From Chlorops oryzae (Eukaryota > Arthropoda > Insecta > Diptera > Chloropidae), in the NCBI GenBank assembly GCA_020466095.1, contig CM035806.1:128984734-129048733 (forward strand): a DNA stretch of 64,000 nt. Direction: 5' to 3'. The position numbers and the translations under genes were made by a program. This document shows, in pieces, positions 53,654-64,000 of the stretch (positions are counted from its first letter, which is position 1; each line of letters starts with the position of its first letter). The notes beneath the pieces are model-generated. The model had not been told where the DNA came from. It ran no database searches and saw only the letters and a list, made by a program, of their open reading frames with translations.

Positions 53654-54893
53654 CAGGCGCGCAGCCAGGGGGGGTTTTGGGGGTTCAAACCCACCCCCCC
53701 CCCCCCAAATTAAGGAAAAAATACACCACACAGCCGCTTACATTTCTACACCGCCGTCCTACAAACTCTTTTATTAAGTTTTATGATGCAATAATTTTAG
53801 CTCTTGACCGAATTTCCTCTTGGAATGTTAAAAATGTGTCAAGTCAGTCTAATTTATTAAAATGTGCCTTACAAAAAGGCGAATTTCTTATATCTCTTCA
53901 TTGTATAAACCAAGTTTTTAGTTACACATTTGTTTTATGTAAATATTTACAAGGTAGAAACATTGATCTCAAATATGCTGTTGTCCTAGCAGATATATGC
54001 TTAGAGAATATTCAAACCTTAAGAAGTAACGCTGAGGAAGAATTTCAGAAATTGTTTAAAAACGCTGAGAAGCAAGCTTTATCAAGCGGACTTATTTTGC
54101 AAAAACCTAGGCTCGCACATTCTCAGGACCACGAAGCACATTTTCATACTAAAAGTGTTGAGAATTTTTATCGTATTTCCCTTTATTTACCTTTTGTGGA
54201 TGCATTTATTGTCAACTTAACCAATCGCTTTTCAAAACACAAGGATATTCTTCTTGGTTTTCAAGTTTTATTTCCTCAAAGCGATACTGCAAAAGTTGAT
54301 GATTTTTTAGACAAATTTAAAAAACTCTTTCAGTTTTATCAAGATGATTTAGAGGGAAATTTTGATGATTCAAAAATGGAGCTCACTATTTGGTATAAAT
54401 TAATTAATAATTTAGAAAAAAATGAAAGATCAAAAACAGTGTTTGACGCTATAAAATTTTGTAAAAAAGATATTTTACCAAATATTTTTATTTTATTAAC
54501 TATTTTGGCTACTCTTCCAATAACCACATGTGAAAATGAGAGATCGTTTTCAACTCTCCGCCGACTCAAAACTTATCTTAGATCTACAATGACAGAACAG
54601 AGGTTAAATGCCTTAGCACTCCTTCACGTCCATCGAGATCTTACTCCCAGTGTAGAGGACATACTAAATAAACTTGCTGAAAGCAAGCGAAGACTTAACA
54701 TTGCACTTTAAATTGAATAAGTTCCTTCGAAAATACTTTTTTTACTTTGTACACCTTATAAAAATGTAAAATATTTATGTAAATATATTTTAATTATCTA
54801 TTTTGTAAGCTTTTTACGAAAATAAAAACAAAAAATATTTAGAAAAATTTTCTGCGAACCCCCCCCCAAATTGAAATCCTGGCTGCGCGCCTG
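53654..54893 (+). mobile_element. hAT transposon, 5'-deleted (right unit)
   Basis: Duplicate of 45009-46251 with the same CCTACGTA flanks (53646-53653, 54894-54901). It was therefore inserted before the duplication. Confidence 0.93.
53740..54711 (+). pseudogene. hAT transposase C-terminal half (right unit)
   Basis: The same THAP12-like hAT C-terminal half as in the left unit, with the NERSFSTLRRLK and RLNALALLHVHRD motifs. The frame is open from the left end of the element, but the first codons translate the TIR and are not protein. The sequence DAIILALDRISSWNVKNVSS is likely the first true part retained. Confidence 0.83.
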
Positions 54894-57005
54894 CCTACGT
54901 ACTAAACCTAAACCTTCCTTGTTGCACCTGAAATAGAAAAATAAATATATATTAAGTATTATGTACAAACCTCCCTTGTTTTTCCTGAAAGAGAATATTA
55001 AATATATATAAAAATATAAATAAATATAAATATAAAAATATATATAAATATAAAAATATATATAAATATAAAAATATATATAAATATAAATATATTTATA
55101 ACTAAATATGCTAAATAAATAGAAAACTAATCCTAATTTACATTTGTTTTTCCTAAAAAAACAGTAAGAAAAAGAGTTGAAGGCTAAGAGAAAAATGTTA
55201 AATAAAATTTAAAAATGATTTAATCTTAAAACTTTCTTGACAGCTGCACTTTTTTTTCCCTCCGTTGCAATGGAGCATTCGCGGTTATAAAATCTTAAAG
55301 TGAAAAATATTTTTACTCTAATAAAATAGGCCAAAAAGCGATCGGAGTCATTTAAATGACAACAATTATATGGTGTTAAGACCTTAAGACTATCAAAAAT
55401 GAATTGGCAAACATTACGTCGATGGCAGCTAGAATTAAAAATGCTATTAAATTCCGATTCAAGGCTGGCAAAGTATTTTAAAAACCCTTCCGGTGGTTTC
55501 AACATATCAAAACACGGATTTTGCCTTTCTAAAGAAAAAGCATAGTTTCATCTTCGCAGACGGACTGAACACTGGTTGCGCACTTGTGAAGTTTACGAAA
55601 CTTCGAATAAAACCAGCCTGCAACGTAGGCATGGGCATTTTGGTTTAAAAATTCCGTGGCTTCATCGAACCGAAATTCATAACGTTGCATGAACGTTAAA
55701 AATTACTGCCCTGATCAGAAACAAAGTGAACTGGTTTGAAATGAATAGAAATCAGTTTTTCAATTAATTCAAAAAGGTATTTACGAACTACTTGTTTGTT
55801 AACTGGCCCACTTGAGAAAAAATAGGCCAACGGCTGCCGCCAAAAAACACCTCCAACACTTTGGGCCATAAAAACTAAAACATGATCACAGTTTAGAGAA
55901 GTTCGGTTTTCATCACCGAAATCCTCTAAACCGTAAATTTGGTCTTGCACTTGGTCGTACTGGAGAAACGTGCAAAGAGACATTTCATCACAACAGATGG
56001 AAACGTATCGTTGCTCTGCAGTGAGCCCACTAGCTCGAATTTGGAGAGTTTTCAGGGTAAACTCATCCAGACCTGGACCTCTTGGCCAGTGCTTTACAAA
56101 ATTGTAAAGAGTGTCCTCAGATGGCCATTGAAAATTATTTTTAAGAAATCTGTATGCTACTGGTGACAAAAAGAAAATTTGAAGAGCAATGAGTTTAATG
56201 TCATCACCATATCTACGTCCTCGAGGAGTTTTGTTTACGTTACTTATGCTGTGCCAAATAATAATTGCTTCCTGAGGAGACAGCCCACTTAGATTTCATT
56301 CAATAAATCTTCTTTACTGTGGATGGTCTTTTCCCGTAAAGAAGCGATTTCTTGCGATTTGGAGTCATTCTCTAATCGAAGCCGCTTACGACCTTCTTCG
56401 GATATTTGAAGTTTCCGCTTCAATTCCGCAACTTCGTTGCGGAGACGAATGTTTTCGTCAACAACATTGAAGTTACCAATATCTTCCGAATTTCGTAAGA
56501 GCTGTGAATTGAGAGCTTTATCAATGGAGGGTCCCCTTACATATTTATAATTTACTAATTCTAAATCTGGTATGGCTTTCCTCTTAAGCCTTTCGCCGCC
56601 CCTCTGGTTTTCTGAGAAATGCCTGCCGCACGCGAACAAATTTTCGGGTTTCCAACTCTCGATCCCGAAAGACTCCAACCAAACTTTACGTCTAAACAAA
56701 TATTCAAAATTTCAATTAAGCTCTTAAAAGAATTAATTGACACGAACACACAATTGCCTCATCCATAAAAGTTAAATAATGAAATTAGCTTCAATATATT
56801 TAATTGTGTGCGTTTTCATTACATGAAAAGCATTCGCGAAGCATATAAATTTCATAAATTTAACAAGAAAACTTTCCGCCTTACTCATAAATCCATTTTA
56901 AATTTAAACTTCAAACAAAATTCAAAAATTCCATCCTAGAATTAAATTTTATCTGAATTTAAAATGTGTTTATGAATAAGTGTGTTCTTCTGTTTTTTAT
57001 GAATA

Positions 57006-57150
57006 AGGGCTCATTTTTAAAAAGGCAGTGGCAGTGACAATTTTATAAATTTTAGATAGCAATACGTAATGTAATTTGTTTCATATCATATTAGCTTTTC
57101 TAAAATTTGAAAAACTGCTACTGCCACTGCCTTATTGTAAATCGGCCTTA
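57006..57150. repeat. Inverted repeat in the large intron (MITE-like)
   Basis: AAGGCAGTGGCAGTG at about 57021 and its inverse at about 57115-57130, with similarity extending to about 45 bp per arm. Confidence 0.5.
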
Positions 57151-58101
57151 AGGCTGTAAAAATCTAGCTACACAAATTTTTAAGTGTATACTTATATTTG
57201 AAATTTATTGAAAATGAAATTAAAAAAAAAAACATTTTTTTCATTAAATTATTTTATGGCTATTTTAAATGACTATTTTTAAATTTACGCTTAAATTTTA
57301 TCAACATACAATTCAAATACACTTAACATGATTTTCAAATCCCACTCCTTTAAGATATGAACCGACGCTTGAGCTCTTTGCACATACAACGCTCTTAGCA
57401 TAAACTTCTAAAATTAAACCGGTGATTTTAAATAAGTGGGATGTAAAAATCTAAAACACAAAACACAAAACACAGACCAGCAAAAAAATCGTAATTTCCT
57501 TATATCTTAATAATGTAAAGTGAAAGTGTCATGAAGTGTGCCACTTTATTTATTTTTAATATTAATTGCTAAATTATTTGCTATACTTATTATTTTTAAG
57601 CTTTGAACAATGCAAAATTTCTAAAAAGTAAAAGATGTTCAAAAAAAAGCTACGCATTCACCTCGGTACGAAGGTATCACAGAAGCCAATTGCTTTCGGA
57701 ATTGAAAAAAACACAAAATCACAGAATATGCATTACACGATTTATTTTTTTGTTTTGCTGTGTACCTATTTTGCACTCCACTTAGACCATGTAGTTAATA
57801 TCCAGTTTCATAACTACAACGTGCAGCATATAATGCGTGATTTCGCTGTTTGAAATTCCAAATCCGATAGCGATGGGATTCCGTGACGCCCCAGAACATT
57901 TTCTGGCCTTCCAACGGCGATGATACTTTCCTGCTGGGGAAACACGAAACACAAATCCATGCAATAAGCTGGAACACCTATAATCATACCACAAACACAA
58001 AACATTCGAATTTGAAAACATAGTTTCCTTATATTTTCAATAATCTTCGCATATGTGTTTATGGATATGATTACAAATGCGCTCATGTACCACGTAAATA
58101 C
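57151..58101. other. Remainder of the large intron of the P-like gene
   Basis: Mostly AT-rich. The part at 57845-58020 is GC-richer and stays open on the minus strand in several frames, but no family was recognised. No other element boundaries seen. Confidence 0.4.
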
Positions 58102-58306
58102 CTGTCGGAGTCAATTTCGTTGCTTGGAAATCCAAAAAGAGGTCCGTGGGCAGGCTCGCATCGCATTACACAAATCTTCTTGTTGGTCGTCATCCTGAAA
58201 CTTCATAAAATGCATTTAATCAGAAAAAATTAATCGCATATTAAAACTTACGTTGATTCCAATTCGCGGGTTTTTCATTGATAGTGACACACAAATTTCT
58301 TGACAT

Positions 58307-58445
58307 GCTTGTAAACAAGTACTCGTTTTGAAATATGTTCAAGAAGCTAATTGTACATAACTTTTGGAGTTCATAATGCGCGTTTTCATTATAACTTTTT
58401 ATTTTTACAATTCATACACATCCCTTAATACAGGTAAAATAATAT
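58307..58445. other. Upstream region of the P-like gene
   Basis: 139 bp between the first exon of the P-like gene and a possible BEL LTR. No TATA box can be assigned with confidence. Confidence 0.3.
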
Positions 58446-58790
58446 GTGTTGACAGCACAGCCAGATCATAGTGTAAACACAGCCATGTTAAAAATAAGTA
58501 GTCAGTAGCTTGGGTACGAGTAACCTGTTTTCTCTTATTTTACTTTATATTTTATGTCACTACTACTTGTATTTCTTAATTTGAACAAAGAAGAGGCTAG
58601 CGGACCAAAAGTATGTATTTCCTAATTCGCAAGAATAACTATTTAAATATTCTTTATTTTCCTATTTAAGTTTTTAGAGTACAGCATTGTCAACAGTATT
58701 ATTTGAAAATAAACGAAAGTCCGAAATCAACAAGTGTTGCAAGCTTTTACTCGAGAAGTCTGCTAGGCCAATTTCACAACGCCAACATTC
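58446..58790 (+). repeat. Possible 5' LTR of the BEL/Pao element
   Basis: TGTTGACAGCACAGCC near 58447 is a plausible LTR start. CTATTTAAG (about 58664) could be the TATA box and AAAATAAAC (about 58706) a polyadenylation signal. The end and the primer site were not identified and there is no second LTR in the window. Confidence 0.35.
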
Positions 58791-58958
58791 TCTAAAAATT
58801 TTGTATGGCATTTGCTTCGAGAAAAGCCGAAACCGTTACGGACGCCATTTTGGGAAGCCATCTTTGAGAGAGGAAAAAATCAACTTTTGCCGGCAGGAAG
58901 GACGGAGTGAAGAACATCGCAAGCGGAACGCGATTAAAGGTGTGATGAATCAACGGTC

Positions 58959-60038
58959 ATGATCTGTACGGACGAAACAAATCAAGCTGATAAAGGTGAA
59001 GTAAAAATGGTTAAAACTCGAAGCGGAGCAGGCGAATTTATCGCAGCGCGTTATTGCAGTATTTGCAAACTAGAGAAAGAAGGGGAAACTACGTCGTGTG
59101 ATGTCTGCGATCAACATGCGCACACAGAGTGCATAATAAAAGCAAATCAAATTGTTAAAAATTGGATGTGCTCAGGTTGTGACGGTGCAGTGGGTGGTAA
59201 GATAGATCATTATAAAGAATTTAAAACACCAATGCAAGTTACAATTAATTCTGATAAAAACGAGTCTTTTGAAGAAATAAATGAGGTAATCAGCGCCAAC
59301 AAAAAGGTTGTAGGTAACGGCGCTATGCGTTCCATAGATATTGAACTGTTGAAACTTGAAGAAGAAGAAAAATTAAAAATGCAATTTTTAAACAGGAAAT
59401 ATGCACTACTGAAAATGTACGGTTCAACAGGAATGAGACCTGATGCAGTTGAACGGGTAGAGGAGACGGGCGCGCGTAATGGTGCGGATTCTGATGATGA
59501 TCTGGGATGCAACGATTCAGTGGGGAACGATAGTGTTCCAGTAGCCATGGAGCAGCCGATGAGGGCTCAACACACATCATATTTTCCGGCGCAAAATCGT
59601 ACGCAATTAAACATTGAGAATTCTGCGTTGTATGAACTTACTCAACGGCAACTAAATGCACGACAGGTGGTCCCGAAAGAGCTGCCACCTTTCAGTGGCA
59701 GTGCGGAAGAGTGGCCGCTCTTTATAAGCAGCTATGAAAATTCGACCAGACTATGTGGTTTCTCAAACGACGAGAACCTTTTGAGACTTCAACGTGCCCT
59801 TAAGGGAAAAGCTAGGGAGTATGTGGGAAATCGGCTATTGATTCCAGAGTTGGTACCAGAGATAATAAATACCTTAAAAATGGCATTTGGTCGACCAGAA
59901 CAGGTGCTCTTTAAGTTAATATCGAAAATTAGAGCGTCGCCAAATGTGAATTCCAATCGTTTGGACACACTCGTTACTTATGCGCTAGAGGTGAGAGGCC
60001 TCGTAGCCACCATACAGGCATCCAACTTGCAGGAGCAT
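58959..60038 (+). pseudogene. gag: BEL/Pao gag, 3' truncated
   Basis: An open frame of about 360 codons; the ATG at 59007 (MVKTRSGAGEF) may be the true start. The N-terminus has a PHD/RING-like zinc cluster (CSICKLEKEGETTSCDVCD, HTECI, WMCSGCD). Then come an acidic coiled segment (LKLEEEEKLKMQFLNRKYA) and the DUF1759-type BEL/Pao Gag domain: LPPFSGSAEEWPLFISSYEN, LLRLQRALKGKAREYV and KISKIRASP-like sequence. PHD-like fingers at the start of Gag are known in Pao-clade elements. The TIR element inserted at about 60039 cuts the frame; no protease or pol follows. The preceding 58 bp of the frame upstream of 59007 may not be coding. Confidence 0.8.
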
Positions 60039-60884
60039 ATCGTTAGCTTCGGATAGAAAGGGCGTAACTCATTTTTTTTTTAAAACGAGATTTTTGCATT
60101 TTCTGATGGTCGACTCTCAAATACACCCCCTCCAAAAAAATTGACGACCTTTGATTGAAAATACCGAAGTTATAGTTACTTTTAAAAAAGCCCTAACTCA
60201 TAGCGAAAAATTTTGCGAAAGAAAAAAGCCCTAACTCACAAAAAGACGTTCAACTACGCCAGTGATGGCGAGAGCTATAAATTATCATTCATAACTGTGC
60301 GTGTGCATTAGGGTGATGACTTTTTTTTAAACTCTTTTCCTGTATCATAGTACGATGAACTTTTATTAAAGACTTCATAAAATACTAATTTTAAGGTTAT
60401 TTTGTAAAAAAAAATGTCACGCATCAAGTCATTTGAAAAATTTAATTTTTGATTTTTTTCCAAATTTTTGATGTTACTGTAAGCAGAGTAGCTCCTAGAG
60501 GGGTCAAATGTAGGACCAACTACCATTATTTTTTTATTCCCAACAATTTATCCAAAAATACCTTCCCCCTATCTCCACTCCTTAAGGGGGCTCCAATACA
60601 AAAGTAATTTTTTTATGAATTTTCCCTCCACTGTCCTAACTAGCCCCAGAGTGCCCCTAGAGGAGTCAAATGTTTGACCGACCCCCATTAACTTTGTCTC
60701 ATTAACATTTTTTCCCAACATACTGACCCCCTATCTCCCCTCCTTAGGGGGTCACCCATACAAAATTACATTAATTTTATCACAATTTCATACAAAATGG
60801 CTGTCACTACAGTCAAACCCCTCCTAGGGGGCTGATATATATGACCGACCCCCATTATTTTTTTACCCCAAGTATTTTCTTTAA

Positions 60885-61098
60885 CCCTGCTGTTAGATTA
60901 AGACCATTTGGTCCAAAATGCATAATTTAAGAGGCAAATATATCAAGGACGATGAAAAATATGTATATACTTTCGGGCACACTTTTGTTCATAAAGAACT
61001 GAACTTCTTATATATACCTTTTTCGTATAAAAAATACACCATGGAGCCAATATTCCGTTAGCCAAAGGTTTGTCAGTTTTTCTAATCTAACAGCAGGG
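60885..61098. mobile_element. 214-bp piggyBac-type MITE
   Basis: Perfect 16-bp inverted ends CCCTGCTGTTAGATTA, flanked by TTAA (60881-60884, 61099-61102). The equivalent position in copy 1 (about 11830) has a single TTAA, the empty site. A TTAA target and CCC start are hallmarks of piggyBac. Confidence 0.95.
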
Positions 61099-61456
61099 TT
61101 AAACATACCTACCCTCTATCTCCCCCTCCATAGGGGGGTCCCCATACAAAAATAGGCTTAAACTAAAGAAAAAAGCCTCACGAACTTCAATCTATAATAT
61201 AGATGCCGTAGGAACAAGACGAGCATGTTCAGTATGTATATTCGAAAAATTTACACAAATACCTTTTAAACGAGCCTAATATGAAGAATATTGGATTCGT
61301 TTTTGGTATGTTTTAATAATATGTTATAATTATTACTTTTTTTAAAACTGAATTTTGGGTTCCATCCCCTAACTGGCCAAATAATGACCCTAGTAGAAAA
61401 AAAATAAATTTTCTACTCAAATGCCGCAAACCTCAATCTATGACGAGTTTTTTGAG

Positions 61457-61702
61457 ACTATAACCAATAATATCGGTTAGTGGTTTCTATTGATAAAATT
61501 AATTGAAAACAAATATTTTTTGGAACGCATTATTCACTGTTTTCACGTTCTTTTCTTAAGTCTTTGCATGTCTCTCTTGGTCTGTATGCATGCAAAGACT
61601 CAAGACACGAACGTGAAAACAGTGAATAATGCGTTTCAAAAAATATTTGTTTTGAATTAATTTTATCAATAGAAACCACTAACCGATATTATTGGTTATA
61701 GT
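61457..61702. repeat. Long hairpin, 114-bp arms, 18-nt loop
   Basis: 61457-61570 and 61589-61702 are inverted copies with few mismatches (for example CGCATTATTCACTGTTTTCA). The same hairpin in copy 1 (12178-12234 plus 13526-13594, against 13613-13713) is split by the mariner. Confidence 0.88.
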
Positions 61703-61703
61703 A

Positions 61704-64000
61704 TTTTTATTTTTATTTTTTATTTATTTGAAATGTTGAATCCTACACAGGAAGACAAGGTCTTAAAATTAGTGTAGGTGATGCAAAGGAATTAGAAAGA
61801 AAAAAATTTCAATAGAAAGAAAGAAAGAGCAAGAAGAGAAAAGGAATATGTGCAGATATCTACATAATGCAATAAAAGTAATTAAATTTATAAGCTTAAA
61901 ATGTAGAGTGGAATTTCATACATATATGAAGAAAAATAACAATCAATAACTTAAATGCTAAGTACTCTCAAGAAAACTTTTTGCCAATTTTTTAAACTTA
62001 TCGACGTTTGCTGTAAACTGAATATTCGATGGTAGTGAGTTCCAGAGCTGCACAGAGAAAAGAAAAAATTGCCTTTCAGATAAACGCAAGCGATGCCAAA
62101 AGGGAATAATATCGAGGTTGCGAGGAGAGTGGGTGAATCTTAGCTTGCTGTACAAATAAGAGGGTTCTCTTGTATATATTATACGATGAAGAAATAGAAC
62201 GGTTCGAAATTTAAGCAAATTTTTAAAGCTAAGACCAAATATTAGGCGACTATATTCAGACACATGGTCGGTTCTTCTAAGGTTAAAGATATACCTTGCT
62301 ATGTTGTTAAAAGCTACATTCAGCTTTCTCATGTTTTCGTATTCGCAGTTAGCGAATATTTCGGCGCCATATAGCAGAACTGGTACAAGATATGTCTTTC
62401 CCAGGAGTAGGCGAATGTTTTGCGGAGTTTGGTTTTGCATGACCCATAAAGATCGGAGAAGACCGTAGACTTTAGCCGTTGCAGCGGAAATATGATTACT
62501 CCATGAAAGATTGCGGTTGAAGATGATACCCAAATTTTTAGCTGTTTCAGAAAATTCAATTACAGAACTGCCAAGTTTAATGTTAGGAGCATCAAAAAGA
62601 TCAACAGGACGCTTGCCAATTATGAGACACTTAGACTTTCTGGCATTGATCTCAAGAGAATTCTGAGATGCCCATACGTGCAGTTTTTTCCAGATCATCG
62701 TTAAGGAATGAAATTCCCAGATTTATCTCATTAAGTTTACACCTTTGGATAAGCTGCACATCATCAGCATACATATGGATATCGCAATTTTTCAATACAG
62801 AAGGAAGATCGTTGATATATGTGTTAAATAGCAAGGGGCCAAGAATTGATCCTTGAGGGACACCACTTGTCAGAGGCAAAAGTTTTGACTTAAAATCCCC
62901 AACACAAACAGATTGAGATCTTTCGGTTAAATATGACTTTAATAGGCCCGTTGCATAAGAAGAGAAGTTGAAATTTCGATTAAGTTTTAGACAGGCAATA
63001 CTAGTATCAACTTTGTCAAAGGGCCTTCGAATGATCGAGAAGACATAAAACAGAAACTTCATTGTTTTCAAGTGCAGCGCGAATATCCTCAACTACATTA
63101 ATAATAACAGACACACAGCTACGATTACGTCTGAAGCCTGACTGCTTATCTGTCAAAAGGGATCTTGATGATAAGTACTGAGTAATTTGGGTATGCATGA
63201 TCCTTTCTAAAGCCTTTGACATGAATGGCAAAATCGAGATAGGGCGGAATTCACCATTGTTCTTGGGAATAGGGATAACCCTCGCTCTTTTCCAGCAGAT
63301 CGGAAACACGGACTTGGTTATTATGCTATTAAAGATGTGTGTGGATCGTAGGTAGAATTTTTGGGTAGGATTGCTAGGATGAATTTAGGAGGAATATCGT
63401 CCAGGCCGATCGCAAAGGATTTTATGCTCAAGATAGCTTCTAAAACATCACAATCGTCAACGCAATAAAATGAAAATCCTTCATCATTTTCGATTAAAGC
63501 GGAGTTAGAGCCAATGTCCTTCGTTGCAGGCCGTGCGCATTGAGAGACGAAATGGGCATTTAATTCATCTACATTTATGTCAACACCATCAGAACTACGA
63601 TGATTTTTATTACTTAGTCCCAAATTTTTAATAAGAGTCCAGGTTTGCTTGCCACCACGGGCATTACTAAATTGTTCCTTAAAATAATCAGATTTAAGCC
63701 TTTTTATATCATTCACTACCTTGTTTCTCACCTGCTTAAATTCCGCTAAAAAATCAGGAGTGCGATATCGTTTCCAGCGAGCGTAGGCAAGATCACGGCT
63801 CCGAATGGAATGAGCAATTTCGGCATTAAACCAGGGTTTATTCGCTAGTTTGTTTTGCCGAATTGTTTTTAATGGAACGAAATTATCAAAAAGAGAACGT
63901 ATATTATTGTTAAAGAAATTGACTTGATCATCAACCGAGACCATCCATCTCGTGGAGTGCCACTCGATGTTATCTAAGGCGATTCCAAGGTCCGTGTAAT
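61704..64000 (-). mobile_element. CR1/Jockey-group LINE, 3' part, continues past the window
   Basis: A minus-strand LINE whose 3' end abuts the TIR element with an A/T-rich tail (AAATAAAAATAAAAATA on the minus strand). The 5' part lies beyond the right edge. Confidence 0.85.
61958..63944 (-). pseudogene. LINE reverse transcriptase (CR1/Jockey-like), frameshifted
   Basis: ORF2 C-terminal two-thirds in at least four frame segments (63944-63321, 63309-63016, 63092-62652, 62698-61958). The first carries the linker WFNAEIAHSIRSRDLAYARW typical of LINE ORF2. The second has RVIPIPKNNGEFRPISILPF and KQSGFRRNRSC of the reverse transcriptase fingers. The third has SGVPQGSILGPLLFNTYIND and the catalytic YADD (HMYADDVQLI). 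The fourth has the thumb (AKNLGIIFNRNLSWSNHI) and a C-terminal region ending ANVDKFKKLAKSFL. No RNase H domain follows, which separates it from the I-like LINE here. Clade assignment between CR1, Kiri and Jockey is uncertain. Inactive as assembled. Confidence 0.82.

Larger units (their letters stand above)
47394..56031. repeat. Tandem segmental duplication, right unit
   Basis: 8638 bp, collinear with 38097-47389. It lacks the M2 MITE and continues at 56032 into the intact 5' part of the P-like gene, so its right end is the ancestral arrangement. Its left edge is the junction. Confidence 0.95.
55209..58306 (-). pseudogene. P-element-like gene with THAP domain, spliced 5' end, deleted catalytic part
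   Basis: From the ATG at 58306 a first exon (58252-58306) joins across a 57-bp intron (58195-58251; GTAAGT...TTTCAG) to exon 58102-58194. That exon joins across a 1410-bp intron (56692-58101; GTATTT...TTTAG) to the exon starting at 56691. Both joins keep frame. The product starts with a C2CH THAP zinc finger: CVMRC, PLFGFPSNEID, then RRKVWLESFG and ACGRHF. A leucine-zipper-like coiled coil follows (ENIRLRNEVAELKRKLQISE). A one-base shift near 56290 precedes the catalytic part, with CCDEMSL (first Asp), GLEDFGD and SDQGSNF (second Asp). After a stop at 55696 the sequence jumps to AYVAGWFYSKF and the C-terminus. The GTP-binding insertion and the last catalytic acid are absent, so it is probably inactive as a transposase. 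An alternative start is the ATG at 58193. Confidence 0.8.
60039..61703. mobile_element. Unclassified palindromic TIR element, copy 2, right end lost
   Basis: Collinear with 10976-13713: the same left end, GCCCTAACTCA subterminal repeats, CCCCTCCTTAGGGG modules and long hairpin. The mariner is absent and a 214-bp TTAA MITE is present. At 61703 it is cut by the 3' end of a LINE, so the right TIR is missing. Confidence 0.85.

Noticed and set aside
59210..59580. Minus-strand frames of 85-112 codons opposite the BEL gag
   Set aside because: Shadows of the plus-strand gag frame, no recognisable motif.
1..64000. A previously undescribed multi-gene functional system
   Set aside because: All recognisable genes belong to known transposon classes and nearly all are broken; I found no conserved cluster of intact non-transposon genes.

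Overview
The window is repeat-rich, AT-rich dipteran DNA, probably from a brachyceran fly. The evidence is its mix of transposons: DINE-1/mini-me-like elements with GTCY microsatellites, mariner and Tc1 elements, several hAT families, P-like THAP transposase sequence, I-like and CR1/Jockey-type LINEs, an mdg1/412-like Ty3 retrotransposon and a BEL/Pao gag. I could not fix the species. I see no convincing conserved single-copy host gene, no rRNA and no intact tRNA. Almost every recognisable coding stretch is transposon-derived and most are broken. It reads like heterochromatin-type accumulation of nested insertions. One 100-base assembly gap lies at 27162-27261.

Layout. 1-5500: two tandem copies of a local repeat. 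The first is split by a MITE (499-1249). The second is split by a three-layer nest: a hAT-like element (2220-5140) holding a TIR element (3438-5014) holding another hAT MITE (3711-4859). 5498-9609: two copies of a 1.75-kb Helentron-type (HINE/DINE-like) element in opposite orientation, making a giant palindrome. 9610-17400: small TIR elements, an unclassified palindromic TIR element (10976-14005) carrying a mariner, nested MITEs and a tRNA-like SINE. 17947-24747: a full-length Ty3-type LTR retrotransposon with nearly identical LTRs but frameshifted gag and pol. 25000-26900: a MADF-domain fragment and a Jockey-type ORF1 split by a MITE. 27262-38041: MADF-bearing TIR elements, a hAT with a broken transposase, and a Tc1 element containing a second mariner.

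38097-56031 is a tandem duplication of about 8.6 kb. Each unit carries a hAT MITE, a deleted I-like LINE, a deleted hAT and the 3' part of a P-like gene. Only the left unit has a 644-bp MITE; the right unit shows the clean empty site. The junction carries a 4-bp filler. The P-like gene continues past the right unit to 58306, with two small 5' exons that splice in frame into a THAP domain.

58400-64000: a BEL/Pao 5' part cut off by the second copy of the unclassified TIR element. That copy holds a TTAA-flanked piggyBac-type MITE and is itself cut by a CR1/Jockey-type LINE running off the right edge.

The parts do not work together as a pathway. What the window records is relative timing. Empty sites present within the same window (for the mariner, the piggyBac-type MITE and the 644-bp MITE) allow several insertions to be ordered and their boundaries set to the base.
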